DNA of 64,000 bases from the NCBI RefSeq assembly GCF_001029445.1, contig NZ_LDOT01000005.1, positions 1-64,000 of the forward strand. The letters are read 5' to 3'. Below, one piece after another: positions 23,152 through 32,942 of the stretch. The stretch comes from Photobacterium aquae (GTDB lineage Bacteria > Pseudomonadota > Gammaproteobacteria > Enterobacterales > Vibrionaceae). Numbering within the stretch: the first letter of the stretch is position 1; the number at the start of each line of letters is the position of its first letter. Under the pieces are notes generated by a model that saw nothing but the letters and a program-made list of their open reading frames with translations, had not been told where the DNA came from and did no database searches. The translations under genes were made by a program, and so were the position numbers.

Positions 23152-24507
23152 TTAGCGCATGGTTACGAACTCTTCCGAGCCGGTCGGGTGAATGGCGACC
23201 ACTGAGTCGAAGTCGGCCTTGGTTGCGCCCATCTTCATCGCGACGCCGAAGCCCTGGATCATCTCGTCAACGGTGTAGCCGATACCGTGCAGGCCAACGA
23301 CTTTCTCGTCTTCGCCGGCACACACCAATTTCATCTTGCATGGTTGGCGGTGGCTGGTTACCGCGGTGTACATCGCGGTGAAGCTCGAGGTGTAGACTTT
23401 GACGTTGTCCTCGCCGTAAAGGGCGATGGCATCAGGCTCGCTCAGGCCGATAGTGCCAATTGGCGGGTGGCTGAAGACCACGGTAGGCACCAGTTTGTAG
23501 TCCATCTTGGCGTTAGGCTTGTTGTTGAACAGACGCTCGGACAGCTGGCGGCCTGCCTTGACGGCCACTGGGGTCAGCTCGATACCGCCTTCCATGATGT
23601 CGCCGACACAGTAAATGCCGTCGATGTTGGTGCGCTGGTACTCGTCAACTTTGATGTAGCCGCGCTCATTGGTTTCGACACCGGCTGCTGACAGGTTGAT
23701 GGCTTCGGTGGCCGGGTGGCGGCCGATCGCCCAGATCAGCAGGTCGGTATTGTGCGACTCGCCGTTTTCGAAGTGCAGGGTCAGGCTGCCGTCGGCTTCC
23801 TTGACCACTTCTTTCGGTACCGAGTGGGTATGTAGGCTTGGGCCTTCGCTGTCCATGACCTCGACCAGCGTATCGACGATCATCGGGTCGAAGCTACGTA
23901 GCGGCGAACCCTTGCGAACAAACAGGTGGGTGTCGGTACCCAGCGCGCTCAGTACCCCTGCGATTTCAACGGCGATGTAGCCGGCACCGACAACGGCGGT
24001 GCGTTTTGGCTGCTCGGTGAGCTCGAAGAAGCCGTTGGAATCGATGCCGTGCTCGGCACCCGGGATAGCCGGGATAGTTGGTTGGCCGCCGACGGCGATC
24101 AGGATGTGGTCGGCAGTGTAGTGCTCGCCGTCAACCTCGACGGTCTTGCTGTCTACGAACTTGGCAAAGCCGCGGATCACTTCCACCTTGTTGTTGCCCA
24201 GCACGTTGTCGTAGGCGGTGTGGATACGGCTGATGTAGGCTTCGCGGCTCTCGACTAGCTTGGCCCAGTCGAACTGGTTGACGCTGACATCGAAACCGTA
24301 ATCCTTGGCGTAAAGGTGCATCGCTTCTGCAATCTGCGCACCGTGCCACATCACTTTCTTCGGCACGCAGCCGACGTTGACGCAGGTGCCGCCCAGTGCT
24401 TTGGCTTCAATCAGTGCCACCTTGGCGCCGTACATCGATGCACGGTTTGCCGAGGCGATACCGCCGCTGCCACCACCGATACAGATGTAATCAAAATGCT
24501 TTGCCAT
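23152..24507 (-). CDS. gorA: Glutathione-disulfide reductase
   Basis: A flavoprotein reducing oxidised glutathione with NADPH. At 451 residues it equals the E. coli enzyme. It contains the FAD loop [15 protein letters not shown], the redox-active disulfide C42-VNVG-C47, the NADPH fold [20 protein letters not shown], the second FAD motif YCVGDI, and the C-terminal HPTGSEE with the catalytic histidine. Its neighbour rlmJ is upstream in the same direction, an adjacency also found in E. coli. Confidence 0.97.
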   Translation of the reverse strand: MAKHFDYICIGGGSGGIASANRASMYGAKVALIEAKALGGTCVNVGCVPKKVMWHGAQIAEAMHLYAKDYGFDVSVNQFDWAKLVESREAYISRIHTAYDNVLGNNKVEVIRGFAKFVDSKTVEVDGEHYTADHILIAVGGQPTIPAIPGAEHGIDSNGFFELTEQPKRTAVVGAGYIAVEIAGVLSALGTDTHLFVRKGSPLRSFDPMIVDTLVEVMDSEGPSLHTHSVPKEVVKEADGSLTLHFENGESHNTDLLIWAIGRHPATEAINLSAAGVETNERGYIKVDEYQRTNIDGIYCVGDIMEGGIELTPVAVKAGRQLSERLFNNKPNAKMDYKLVPTVVFSHPPIGTIGLSEPDAIALYGEDNVKVYTSSFTAMYTAVTSHRQPCKMKLVCAGEDEKVVGLHGIGYTVDEMIQGFGVAMKMGATKADFDSVVAIHPTGSEEFVTMR

Positions 24508-24608
24508 GACTCTACTCCAATGATTTTTTATTTATTTGGTTGGAGCTAGTGTAATCAAGAACGGGGGGAGTTACGAGGGGGGATGATCGAGAAAATCAGA
24601 TTGCGAAA

Positions 24609-24634
24609 AAGGCGGGGGAAAACCCCGCCTCTCG
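24609..24634 (-). terminator. Terminator between rlmJ and gorA
   Basis: On the minus strand aggcgggg pairs with ccccgcct around ttttc and is followed by five T. It lies after the rlmJ stop and before the gorA promoter region, so the two genes have separate messages. Confidence 0.85.
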
Positions 24635-24659
24635 TTTATTGTTGATGGCTGTCGTCGGC

Positions 24660-25499
24660 TTATTCCGGTACGACCCACTCGACCTTGCAGTGGCCGTGTG
24701 TCGGTGCAATGGCCTCTTTGAGCCACGGCAGGATTGCCTGCATCTGGCCTTCCAGCTTCCACGGCGGGTTGATCACAATCATGCCCGATGCGGTCATGCC
24801 ACGCTCTTCTGTATCAGGCTCGACGCCCAGCTCGATTTGCAGGATCTTGCGGATGCCCAGCGCCTCGAGGCCGCTTAGCATCTTGTCGATATTGGCGCGG
24901 TAGACAACCGGGTACCAGATCGCATAGGTGCCGGTTGCCCAGCGCTTGTAGCTTTCGTCGATGGCTTTGACCACGTCCATGTATTCGTGCTTGAGCTCGT
25001 ACGGCGGGTCAATCAGCACCACACCACGGCGCTCTTTCGGCGGCAGGCTGGCCTTGAGGCGGGCAAAGGCATCTTCCTTGTAGATTTTTACTTGGCGGTC
25101 GCCACGGAATTCCTGCAGTAGCAGCGGAAAGTCGCTCGGGTGCAGCTCGGTCAGTACCATTCGGTCCTGATCGCGGATCTGGGCCCTGGCCACTTTCGGT
25201 GAGCCCGGGTAATAGCGTAGCTCGTCGCCCTGGTTGAGGGCCTTGATCGCGTCGATGTAGCTGGCAATGTCGGCCGGGATATCGTCGCGCTGCCAGATCC
25301 GGGCAATGCCCTGCTTGAATTCGCCGGTTTTTTCACTGCGCTCGTCTTGCAGGTCGTAGCGGCCGACACCCGAATGGGTATCGTGGTAGACAAACGGCTT
25401 GTCCTTTTGCTTGAGGGCATCAAGGATCAGGCTTTGGACAATGTGCTTGACCACATCGGCATGGTTGCCGGCATGGAAACTGTGGCGGTAGCTCAGCAT
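24660..25499 (-). CDS. rlmJ: 23S rRNA (adenine(2030)-N6)-methyltransferase RlmJ
   Basis: A SAM-dependent enzyme methylating A2030 of 23S rRNA. At 279 residues it matches E. coli RlmJ (YhiR). The N-terminus LSYRHSFHAGNHADVVKHIV is the family hallmark; the catalytic amino-methyltransferase motif VVLIDPPYE and the SAM-site segment HDTHSGVGRYDL are intact. It is divergent from prlC across a 213-base gap that carries both promoters. Confidence 0.97.
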   Translation of the reverse strand: MLSYRHSFHAGNHADVVKHIVQSLILDALKQKDKPFVYHDTHSGVGRYDLQDERSEKTGEFKQGIARIWQRDDIPADIASYIDAIKALNQGDELRYYPGSPKVARAQIRDQDRMVLTELHPSDFPLLLQEFRGDRQVKIYKEDAFARLKASLPPKERRGVVLIDPPYELKHEYMDVVKAIDESYKRWATGTYAIWYPVVYRANIDKMLSGLEALGIRKILQIELGVEPDTEERGMTASGMIVINPPWKLEGQMQAILPWLKEAIAPTHGHCKVEWVVPE

Positions 25500-25712
25500 G
25501 GCTGGGATCTCGGCAGAAAAATGTGATGAGTTGGGGTCGTATTATGGCGAATTGGTACGGAATAGCCAGTATTGGCATGGATTTTCACCGCCCATGATGT
25601 TAATGGCAGGTTAAAATGGTAATATCGGTTCGTGACTTCTTGCCAGTAAAGGATTGAATTTGGCCTGATGAAGACACATTTAATAAGGGACAACATATTG
25701 AAGGAATAGCGC

Positions 25713-27755
25713 ATGTCTAACCCATTACTCACCATGACGGATTTGCCTCCGTTTTCTCTTATCCAGCCTGAGCATGTCAAACCTGCGGTTGAGCAGGCGA
25801 TTGCCGATTGCCGTGCAGCGGTAGAGACCGTGCTGGCAACCGATGCCGCGCCGAGCTGGGATACCATCTGCGTTCCGCTGGCTGAGGTCGATGATCGCTT
25901 GAGTCGTATCTGGTCGCCGGTAAGCCACCTTAATGCCGTAAAGAACAGCAATGAACTGCGTGAGGCCTATGAGAGTTGCCTGCCGATGCTGTCCGAATAC
26001 AGCACTTGGCTTGGCCAGCATAAAGGCCTGTACGAAGCCTACAAGACGCTTAAGGCCGATGCCGGCTTTGCCGAGCTGAGCCTGGCCCAGCAGAAATCGA
26101 TCACCGATGCACTTAAGGACTTCGAATTGTCCGGCATCGGTCTGCCAGCCAAGGAGCAGCACCGCTACGGCGAGATCAGCAAGCGCCTGTCAGAGTTGGC
26201 GTCTACATTCAGCAACAATGTCCTTGATGCCACGATGGGCTGGAGCAAATTGGTTTCCGACGAGGCCGAGCTTGGCGGACTGCCTGAATCGGCGCTGCTG
26301 GCTGCCAAGGCGGCAGCCGAAGCCAAAGAGCAGGAAGGCTACCTGTTTACCTTGGACATTCCGTCCTACCTGCCGGTGATGACCTACTGTGACAACCGCG
26401 CCTTGCGTCAGGAAATGTATGAGGCCTTCGTGACCCGCGCGTCGGATCGCGGCCCGAATGCCGGCAAGTGGGACAACACCGAGATCATCGCCGAGAAGCT
26501 CAAGCTCAATCACGAGATCGCGCGGATGCTCGGTTTCAATACCTACAGCGAGAAGTCGCTGGCGACCAAGATGGCCGAGACCCCGGCTCAGGTACTCGGG
26601 TTCCTCAATGATTTGGCCAGCCGTGCCAAGCCTCAGGGCGAGCGCGAAGTGGCCGAGCTGCGTGAGTTCGCCGCCGAAGAATTCGGGGCGGCCGATCTGG
26701 AGCCGTGGGACTTTGCCTTCTACGCCGAGAAGCTCAAGCAGCACCGCTACAGCATTTCCGACGAGGAGCTACGCCCTTACTTCCCAGAGCAAAAAGCCGT
26801 ATCCGGCCTGTTCGAAGTCCTCAAGCGCGTGTTTGGTATGGATGTTAGGCAGCGCGAAGGCGTCGAGGTGTGGCACGAATCGGTCAAGTTCTATGACATT
26901 TTCGATGCCAAGGGTGAGTTGCGCGGCAGTTTCTACCTTGATTTGTATGCCCGCGAACACAAGCGCGGCGGCGCATGGATGGACGAGTGCATGGTACGCC
27001 GAGTCCGTCAGGACGGCAGCTTGCAGCAGCCGGTTGCCTACCTGACCTGTAACTTCAACAAGCCGGTCGGCGGCAAGCCAGCGCTGTTTACCCATGATGA
27101 GGTCGTCACCTTGTTCCACGAAACCGGTCACGGTATCCACCATATGCTGACCCAAATCGACGTGCCTGCCGTGTCGGGGATCAACGGGGTGCCTTGGGAT
27201 GCGGTCGAGCTGCCGAGCCAGTTCCTCGAGAACTGGTGTTGGGAAGAAGAGGCGCTGGCGTTTATTTCCGGCCATTACGAAACGGGCGAGCCGCTGCCGA
27301 AAGACATGCTCGACAAGATGCTGGCTGCCAAGAATTTCCAATCGGCGATGGGGATCCTGCGCCAGTTGGAATTCGGCCTGTTCGACTTTACGCTTTACAC
27401 CGAGTACGACCCAGAGGCTGGTGCCAAAGTGCTAGAGACCCTGTTCGATATCAAGTCGCGGGTGTCCGTGGTGCCGAGTCCGGAGTGGGGCCGATTCCCG
27501 CACAGTTTCAGCCATATCTTTGCCGGTGGTTACAGCGCGGGTTATTACAGCTACCTATGGGCCGAAGTTCTGTCAGCCGATGCCTACTCGCGCTTCGAGG
27601 AGGACGGGATCTTCAATGCCGACACCGGCGCGGACTTCCTGGGCTGTATCCTAGAGCGAGGCGGCAGCGAGGAGCCAATGGCATTGTTCAAGCGCTTCCG
27701 TGGTCGTGAGCCGCAGATTGATGCTTTACTCCGCCATTCGGGCATCACGGGTTAA
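25713..27755 (+). CDS. prlC: Oligopeptidase A
   Basis: A cytoplasmic M3-family zinc metallopeptidase degrading signal-peptide fragments and other oligopeptides. At 680 residues it is the usual length. The zinc motif HETGH lies in TLFHETGHGIHHMLTQ, and the third ligand is the glutamate of LENWCWEEEAL. The second half carries the substrate loop GGYSAGYYSYLWAEVLSADAY, typical of the family. The start codon follows GAAGGAATAG. The message may extend over the small open frame at 27810-27974 to the terminator at 27975. Confidence 0.97.
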   Translation: MSNPLLTMTDLPPFSLIQPEHVKPAVEQAIADCRAAVETVLATDAAPSWDTICVPLAEVDDRLSRIWSPVSHLNAVKNSNELREAYESCLPMLSEYSTWLGQHKGLYEAYKTLKADAGFAELSLAQQKSITDALKDFELSGIGLPAKEQHRYGEISKRLSELASTFSNNVLDATMGWSKLVSDEAELGGLPESALLAAKAAAEAKEQEGYLFTLDIPSYLPVMTYCDNRALRQEMYEAFVTRASDRGPNAGKWDNTEIIAEKLKLNHEIARMLGFNTYSEKSLATKMAETPAQVLGFLNDLASRAKPQGEREVAELREFAAEEFGAADLEPWDFAFYAEKLKQHRYSISDEELRPYFPEQKAVSGLFEVLKRVFGMDVRQREGVEVWHESVKFYDIFDAKGELRGSFYLDLYAREHKRGGAWMDECMVRRVRQDGSLQQPVAYLTCNFNKPVGGKPALFTHDEVVTLFHETGHGIHHMLTQIDVPAVSGINGVPWDAVELPSQFLENWCWEEEALAFISGHYETGEPLPKDMLDKMLAAKNFQSAMGILRQLEFGLFDFTLYTEYDPEAGAKVLETLFDIKSRVSVVPSPEWGRFPHSFSHIFAGGYSAGYYSYLWAEVLSADAYSRFEEDGIFNADTGADFLGCILERGGSEEPMALFKRFRGREPQIDALLRHSGITG

Positions 27756-27809
27756 TGCACTGATTGGGCTGGCTCTTTCACCCCAGCCCTGCATCGGACA
27801 TGCTCATTG

Positions 27810-27974
27810 ATGGTTATCAACTGCGCGTGTCCTCTTTGTGCTGAGGCGAAATGTCTGCGTCATAAATACGAAATTAGATCTGAGCGGGATGAGGTTTTGG
27901 CTTTAGTGCGAATTCGAGCTCTAGCCAAACTCCGGCGCTTGCTCTGCCAATTAGAACGTGGAACGAACCGATAA
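27810..27974 (+). CDS. Possible Cys-rich 54-residue protein
   Basis: I do not recognise this frame. It encodes 54 residues with cysteines at 5, 7, 10, 15 and 46 (CACPLCAEAKC), compatible with a small zinc site, followed by a basic helical segment rich in Arg and Leu. It ends directly at the terminator of the prlC message. It is in the same frame as prlC after its TAA, with no stop in between, so a read-through extension or a longer alternative start is conceivable. There is no strong Shine-Dalgarno, so it may be chance. Confidence 0.4.
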   Translation: MVINCACPLCAEAKCLRHKYEIRSERDEVLALVRIRALAKLRRLLCQLERGTNR

Positions 27975-28004
27975 TAAAAAAGCACCCATTGGGTGCTTTT
28001 TTTT
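27975..28004. terminator. Bidirectional terminator between prlC and gppA
   Basis: aaaaaagcaccca / tgggtgctttttttt with a two-base loop serves the prlC message and the convergent gppA. Confidence 0.9.
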
Positions 28005-28020
28005 GTTGGTGGTGCGGGAG

Positions 28021-29517
28021 TTACTCACTGGCAATGAGGGTCAGCGGCCAGCCCATGTCGCTCTGGCGGTTTGCCTCTTGTTGCAGCTCGGCATCGGTCA
28101 GCGGGTTGGCGGCCAGCCAGCTTGCCGGTAGGGTCAGGCTCAGCTTGTTGTCCGTAACGTCCAGCGTAAATGGCGGCTGGTGGCAGTGGTCGCGGCGATG
28201 GCACAGGATCACGGCCAGACGGAGCAGGCGCAATAGTCGGGTTGCGCTCGGAGCCGACAGGGCATGTTGCTCCGGCAGGCTGCTTAGCTGCTCACGGTAG
28301 CGACGCAGCAATTCGCCGATCAGGTGCTTCTGGGCCCGGGTAAAACCGGGCAGGTCACTATGGTGGATCAGGTAGGCGGCATGCTCGCCGCTCTTCTTGA
28401 ATTCCACCATGGTGCCGATCTCGTGCAGACCTGCACAGGCTTTCAGTAGGTAGCGGGCTTGGGGCTCAAGTTGCCAGGCCGACTGGCAGGCATCGAGCAG
28501 GTTGAGCGCGGTACCGGTGACTTCGGCAGCATGGCCGGTGTCGAGCTGGAAGCGATTTTGCAGACTGGCCAGCGTGCGTTCGCGAACATCATGGTGGCGC
28601 ATCTGGGTCATCATGTCATAGACCATACCTTCGCGCAGGGCACCGCCAGCAAGGGTCATCGATTCAATGCCGAGCGATTCGAAAATCGCGATCAGGATAG
28701 ACAGCCCGCTCGGGAAGACCAGAGCGCGCTCGAGCGTCAGGCCCTCGATATCGAGATCTTCCAGTCGCTCGTATTGCATGGCTTGGCGTTGCATCCGCTT
28801 GAGTTTGGCGAGGGTGATAATCTCGTCCATTCCTTGGGCCAGCATAATTTCCTGCAGGGCCTGGACAGTACCACTGGCGCCGACACAGGTCGTCCACCCT
28901 AGAGTCTGGTACTGCTCAACGATAGGGCTAATCGCTGCCTTGGCTGCGGTAATGGCCGTATCGAAGTTGGCTGCCGTCAGCGCGCGATCCTTGAAGTAGC
29001 GTTCGAGCCAAGTGACACAGCCGATCTTGAGGCTGGTCAGGGCGCTGGCATCGAACCCTTCGCCGATAATGACTTCGGTACTGGCTCCGCCGATGTCGAC
29101 GACAAGACGCTTGCCGCAGCCGCCGGAGGTATGGGCCACGCCCTGATAGATGATCCGGGCCTCTTCCTCACCGGGAATGATCTGGATCGGGTAACCGAGA
29201 ATCTTCTCGGCCTTGGAAAGAAAGGCATTGGCGTTAACCGCAGTACGAAGCGCTGCGGTACCGACGATGCGGATGTTTGCCGCTGGGATATCTTGCAGGC
29301 GTTCGGCAAACAGGCTCAGGCAGTCCCACCCCCGTTGCATGGCATCAAGGCTAAGCTCGTTGTTGCTGTTCAGTCCTGCCGCCAGGCGGACTTTGCGTTT
29401 GATCTTGGCCAGTGTCTGGACGGTGCCAGCGATGTCTCTGACAATCCACATATGGAAGCTGTTAGAGCCGAGATCAATCGCGGCATACAAGGGTGATACT
29501 GTTCTTTCCATGGTCAT
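28021..29517 (-). CDS. gppA: Guanosine pentaphosphate phosphatase GppA
   Basis: A Ppx/GppA-family hydrolase converting pppGpp to ppGpp. At 498 residues it is the usual size. The actin-like ATPase folds show [15 protein letters not shown] (phosphate 1), [25 protein letters not shown] with the catalytic glutamate, and [14 protein letters not shown] (phosphate 2), followed by a C-terminal HD-like helical domain. It lies directly downstream of rhlB with a nine-base gap, as in E. coli, so the two are cotranscribed. Confidence 0.95.
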   Translation of the reverse strand: MTMERTVSPLYAAIDLGSNSFHMWIVRDIAGTVQTLAKIKRKVRLAAGLNSNNELSLDAMQRGWDCLSLFAERLQDIPAANIRIVGTAALRTAVNANAFLSKAEKILGYPIQIIPGEEEARIIYQGVAHTSGGCGKRLVVDIGGASTEVIIGEGFDASALTSLKIGCVTWLERYFKDRALTAANFDTAITAAKAAISPIVEQYQTLGWTTCVGASGTVQALQEIMLAQGMDEIITLAKLKRMQRQAMQYERLEDLDIEGLTLERALVFPSGLSILIAIFESLGIESMTLAGGALREGMVYDMMTQMRHHDVRERTLASLQNRFQLDTGHAAEVTGTALNLLDACQSAWQLEPQARYLLKACAGLHEIGTMVEFKKSGEHAAYLIHHSDLPGFTRAQKHLIGELLRRYREQLSSLPEQHALSAPSATRLLRLLRLAVILCHRRDHCHQPPFTLDVTDNKLSLTLPASWLAANPLTDAELQQEANRQSDMGWPLTLIASE

Positions 29518-29526
29518 ATCTACCGG

Positions 29527-30831
29527 TTACTGCTGTTTGTTTTGCTGTGGACGGCGACGGCCGCGCTGGCGTGACTGTCCTTGGCGTGACGAAGAGCCGT
29601 TACGGCGGCCGCCGCTCTGACGTGGTGAGCGTGGGACGTGAACCGGTGGTGGCAAATCGTCGAGCAGGGCATCCGCATTGTACTTTGACAGTGGGATTGC
29701 ATGCTCAATATAGGTTTCGATCGCTGGTAGGTTGATCGCGTACTCTTCACAGGCGAAGCTGATCGAGTGGCCGCTGGCCCCAGCTCGGCCGGTACGGCCG
29801 ATACGGTGGACGTAGTCCTCGGCATCGTCAGGCAGATCGTAGTTGAATACGTGTGTCACCTGCGGGATATGCAGGCCGCGTGCCGCCACATCGGTGGCAA
29901 CCAGTACGTCCAGCTCACCTTGGGTGAATTGTTCCAAAATACGCACGCGCTTCTTCTGCGGTACGTCGCCGGTCAGCAGGCCGACACGGATCTGGTCTGC
30001 CATCAGGTGCGCCCAGATATCCTCGCAGCGGTGCTTGGTGTTGGCAAACACGATCGCGCGATCAGGCCATTCTTCTTCCAGCAGGGTCTGCAGCAGGCGC
30101 ATTTTGTCCTGGTTGGACGGGTAGAACAGCTCTTCTTGAATGCGGTGGCCGGTCTTCTGCTCAGGCTCTACCACAACGCTTGCCGGATCGTTCATGTGCT
30201 CGAACGCCAGCTCTTTCACGCGGTAGGACAAGGTGGCCGAGAACAGCATGTTCAGACGCTCAGTCGGCGCAGGCATACGGCGGAACAGGAAGCGGATATC
30301 TTTGATGAAGCCAAGGTCGAACATACGGTCGGCTTCGTCTAGCACAACAGCTTGAATCGAACTCAGGTCGATAACGCGCTGCTTGAAGAAATCAATGATC
30401 CGGCCGCAAGTGCCGATCAGGATGTCGACGCCATCTTCCAGAATTTTCTGCTGTTTTTCGTAGGCTTCGCCGCCATAGGCCAGGCCTGCGGTCAGTCCGG
30501 TGCTTGCAATCAGCGGCTTGGCATCGTTATAAATCTGGATGGCCAGCTCGCGGGTTGGTGCCATAATAATGGCACGGGGATGGTTTTGTTTGCGTCCCTC
30601 TTTGGCTGGCGTTAGCAGCAAATGGTTAAAAGTCGCGGTCAGGAAAGCCAGGGTTTTCCCTGTACCCGTCTGGGCTTGACCTGCAATATCACGGCCGGAG
30701 AGCACTACCGGCAATGCCTGCGCCTGGATAGGCGTACAACTGTGGAAACCATGGGCTTCCAGTCCTTGTAAAACCTGAGGCTCTAGCCCCAGATCGGCAA
30801 ATTTTTGCTCTGTGATGTGAGTCGTCTTCAT
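29527..30831 (-). CDS. rhlB: ATP-dependent RNA helicase RhlB
   Basis: A DEAD-box helicase that serves the RNA degradosome by unwinding structured RNA for PNPase and RNase E. All helicase motifs are visible: AQTGTGKT (I), PTRELA (Ia), [10 protein letters not shown] (II), FSATL (III), [11 protein letters not shown] (V) and [10 protein letters not shown] (VI). The C-terminal tail of about 35 residues is rich in Arg, Ser, Gly and Gln and likely binds RNA. It is divergent from trxA, matching the gppA-rhlB-trxA-rho order of E. coli. Confidence 0.97.
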   Translation of the reverse strand: MKTTHITEQKFADLGLEPQVLQGLEAHGFHSCTPIQAQALPVVLSGRDIAGQAQTGTGKTLAFLTATFNHLLLTPAKEGRKQNHPRAIIMAPTRELAIQIYNDAKPLIASTGLTAGLAYGGEAYEKQQKILEDGVDILIGTCGRIIDFFKQRVIDLSSIQAVVLDEADRMFDLGFIKDIRFLFRRMPAPTERLNMLFSATLSYRVKELAFEHMNDPASVVVEPEQKTGHRIQEELFYPSNQDKMRLLQTLLEEEWPDRAIVFANTKHRCEDIWAHLMADQIRVGLLTGDVPQKKRVRILEQFTQGELDVLVATDVAARGLHIPQVTHVFNYDLPDDAEDYVHRIGRTGRAGASGHSISFACEEYAINLPAIETYIEHAIPLSKYNADALLDDLPPPVHVPRSPRQSGGRRNGSSSRQGQSRQRGRRRPQQNKQQ

Positions 30832-30944
30832 TCGTATAGAATATCAGCTTAGGGTTGCATTACGAAACGGATTCCATTCAAATAGGGCATCGATTTGCTG
30901 GTTAAAATCAAATCAGCTAAGAAAATCAACCATTGGAGTGGAAG

Positions 30945-31271
30945 ATGAGCGACAAGATTGTGCAGCTGACAGACGAAAGTTTCGAAAGCGACGTAATTAA
31001 TGCTGCAGGCCCGGTACTAGTCGATTTCTGGGCAGAATGGTGTGGTCCTTGCAAAATGATCGCCCCTATTCTGGACGAGATCGCTAACGAATACGAAGGC
31101 CAGCTGACGATTGGTAAACTAAACATCGACCAGAACGCGGCAACCCCACCAAAATTCGGTATCCGCGGTATCCCAACTCTGCTACTTTTCAAAGACGGCA
31201 GCGTGGCGGCGACCAAAGTCGGTGCGCTTTCCAAGAGCCAGCTGAAAGAGTTCCTAGACGCGAACCTGTAA
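30945..31271 (+). CDS. trxA: Thioredoxin 1
   Basis: A 108-residue thioredoxin with the redox site W32-C33-G-P-C36 and the cis-proline loop RGIPTLLLF. It reduces cytoplasmic disulfides, ribonucleotide reductase among them. The start at 30945, preceded by TGGAGTGGAAG, gives nearly the E. coli length; an in-frame ATG 12 bases earlier is unlikely. It is followed by a strong hairpin and then rho. Confidence 0.98.
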   Translation: MSDKIVQLTDESFESDVINAAGPVLVDFWAEWCGPCKMIAPILDEIANEYEGQLTIGKLNIDQNAATPPKFGIRGIPTLLLFKDGSVAATKVGALSKSQLKEFLDANL

Positions 31272-31283
31272 CAGCCGGTGTCG

Positions 31284-31315
31284 AACCATGCACAATTTCT
31301 CAGTTGTGCATGGTT
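31284..31315 (+). promoter_or_regulatory. Strong hairpin between trxA and rho
   Basis: The 12-base arms aaccatgcacaa and ttgtgcatggtt are perfectly complementary around an eight-base loop. Only a few T residues follow, so it is not a textbook intrinsic terminator. It may protect the trxA 3' end or take part in rho leader control. Confidence 0.6.
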
Positions 31316-31466
31316 TGACAAACGTCTATGCTAGACGGATACGATCATTGGTGCTAACTTATTGCACGTATACTTCAGTATCGTTCATTCCTTGACCAGC
31401 CCTATAGGTCAACTTCATCTCAACCAATATAGAACCCCAATTTTGACTGACAAGAAACCCACCACT

Positions 31467-32732
31467 ATGAATCTAACTGAATTGAAAAACCAACCTATTT
31501 CACAGTTGGTTGCGCTTGGCGAAAGTTTAGGACTGGAAAACCTAGCGCGTTTGAGAAAACAAGATATTATCTTTGCAATTCTCAAGCAGCATGCGAAAAG
31601 TGGTGAGGACATTTTTGGCGATGGTGTTCTAGAGATTCTGCAAGACGGCTTCGGCTTCCTTCGCTCTGCAGACAGTTCTTACCTTGCTGGTCCCGACGAT
31701 ATCTACGTTTCTCCTAGCCAAATCCGCCGCTTCAACCTTCGTACCGGTGACACCATTTCCGGTAAAATCCGCCCGCCTAAAGATGGCGAACGTTACTTTG
31801 CCCTGCTGAAGGTTAACGAAGTTAACTACGACAAGCCGGACAATGCCCGTAACAAGATCCTGTTCGAAAACTTGACTCCGCTGCACGCTAACGAGCGTAT
31901 GCGTATGGAGCGTGGCAACGGTTCTACCGAAGATATCACGGCGCGCGTACTGGATTTGGCATCGCCAATCGGTAAGGGCCAGCGTGGCTTGATCGTGGCA
32001 CCGCCGAAAGCCGGTAAGACCATGTTGCTGCAGAACATCGCCCAGAGCATTACCTACAACCACCCTGAGTGTGAGCTGATGGTACTGCTTATCGATGAGC
32101 GTCCTGAAGAAGTGACCGAGATGCAGCGTCTGGTTAAAGGCGAAGTGATTGCCTCTACGTTCGATGAGCCAGCTTCTCGTCACGTACAGGTTGCCGAGAT
32201 GGTAATCGAGAAGGCCAAGCGTCTGGTTGAACACAAGAAAGACGTGGTTATCCTGCTTGACTCTATCACGCGTCTGGCTCGTGCTTACAACACCGTTATC
32301 CCATCATCAGGCAAGGTTCTGACCGGTGGTGTGGATGCTAACGCCCTGCACCGTCCGAAGCGTTTCTTCGGTGCGGCACGTAACGTGGAAGAGGGCGGCA
32401 GCCTGACTATCATCGCAACGGCGCTGGTTGATACCGGTTCTAAGATGGATGAAGTTATCTACGAAGAATTCAAGGGTACAGGTAACATGGAACTGCACCT
32501 GTCACGCAAGATTGCCGAGAAGCGCGTCTTCCCTGCGATCGACTTCAACCGTTCGGGTACCCGCCGCGAGGAGCTGCTGGCCAAGCCGGACGAGCTGCAG
32601 AAGATGTGGATCCTGCGCAAGATTGTCCACCCAATGGGCGAGACAGACAGCATGGAATTTTTGATCGACAAGTTGGGCATGACCAAGACCAACGACGAGT
32701 TCTTCGATGCGATGCGTCGCCAGAATTCATAA
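31467..32732 (+). CDS. rho: Transcription termination factor Rho
   Basis: A hexameric RNA-dependent helicase that ends transcription. From the ATG at 31467 the protein is 421 residues, close to the E. coli 419. It begins [20 protein letters not shown], has the RNA-binding cold-shock-like fold with GFGFLRS, Walker A in [10 protein letters not shown], Walker B in [17 protein letters not shown], and the R-loop region near [11 protein letters not shown]. The 195-base leader is long, consistent with autoregulation known for rho in E. coli. A terminator follows at 32757. Confidence 0.98.
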   Translation: MNLTELKNQPISQLVALGESLGLENLARLRKQDIIFAILKQHAKSGEDIFGDGVLEILQDGFGFLRSADSSYLAGPDDIYVSPSQIRRFNLRTGDTISGKIRPPKDGERYFALLKVNEVNYDKPDNARNKILFENLTPLHANERMRMERGNGSTEDITARVLDLASPIGKGQRGLIVAPPKAGKTMLLQNIAQSITYNHPECELMVLLIDERPEEVTEMQRLVKGEVIASTFDEPASRHVQVAEMVIEKAKRLVEHKKDVVILLDSITRLARAYNTVIPSSGKVLTGGVDANALHRPKRFFGAARNVEEGGSLTIIATALVDTGSKMDEVIYEEFKGTGNMELHLSRKIAEKRVFPAIDFNRSGTRREELLAKPDELQKMWILRKIVHPMGETDSMEFLIDKLGMTKTNDEFFDAMRRQNS

Positions 32733-32756
32733 TTTCACGCTGTGATCACAGATTGT

Positions 32757-32786
32757 CAAACGCCACCCCCGGGTGGCGTTTTTTAT
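32757..32786 (+). terminator. Terminator after rho
   Basis: aaacgccaccc / gggtggcgttttttat forms a compact stem with a T run. Confidence 0.9.
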
Positions 32787-32942
32787 TGCCTGTCCATTGG
32801 GCATACTGCTATGAATTGCTGTTCGATTGCTGGATTGTTGCGAGTAGACTCCAGCTTGGGGTAAGTTGGGTATAATAATCATTTTCGCTCCTTCATGCAG
32901 ATACTGGGAGGGGGCGTTGTCGGACATGGGTAACAATCATCG

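Noticed and set aside
24316..24549. Plus-strand frame at the 5' end of gorA
   Set aside because: It lies opposite the conserved FAD-binding region of glutathione reductase and is a shadow frame.
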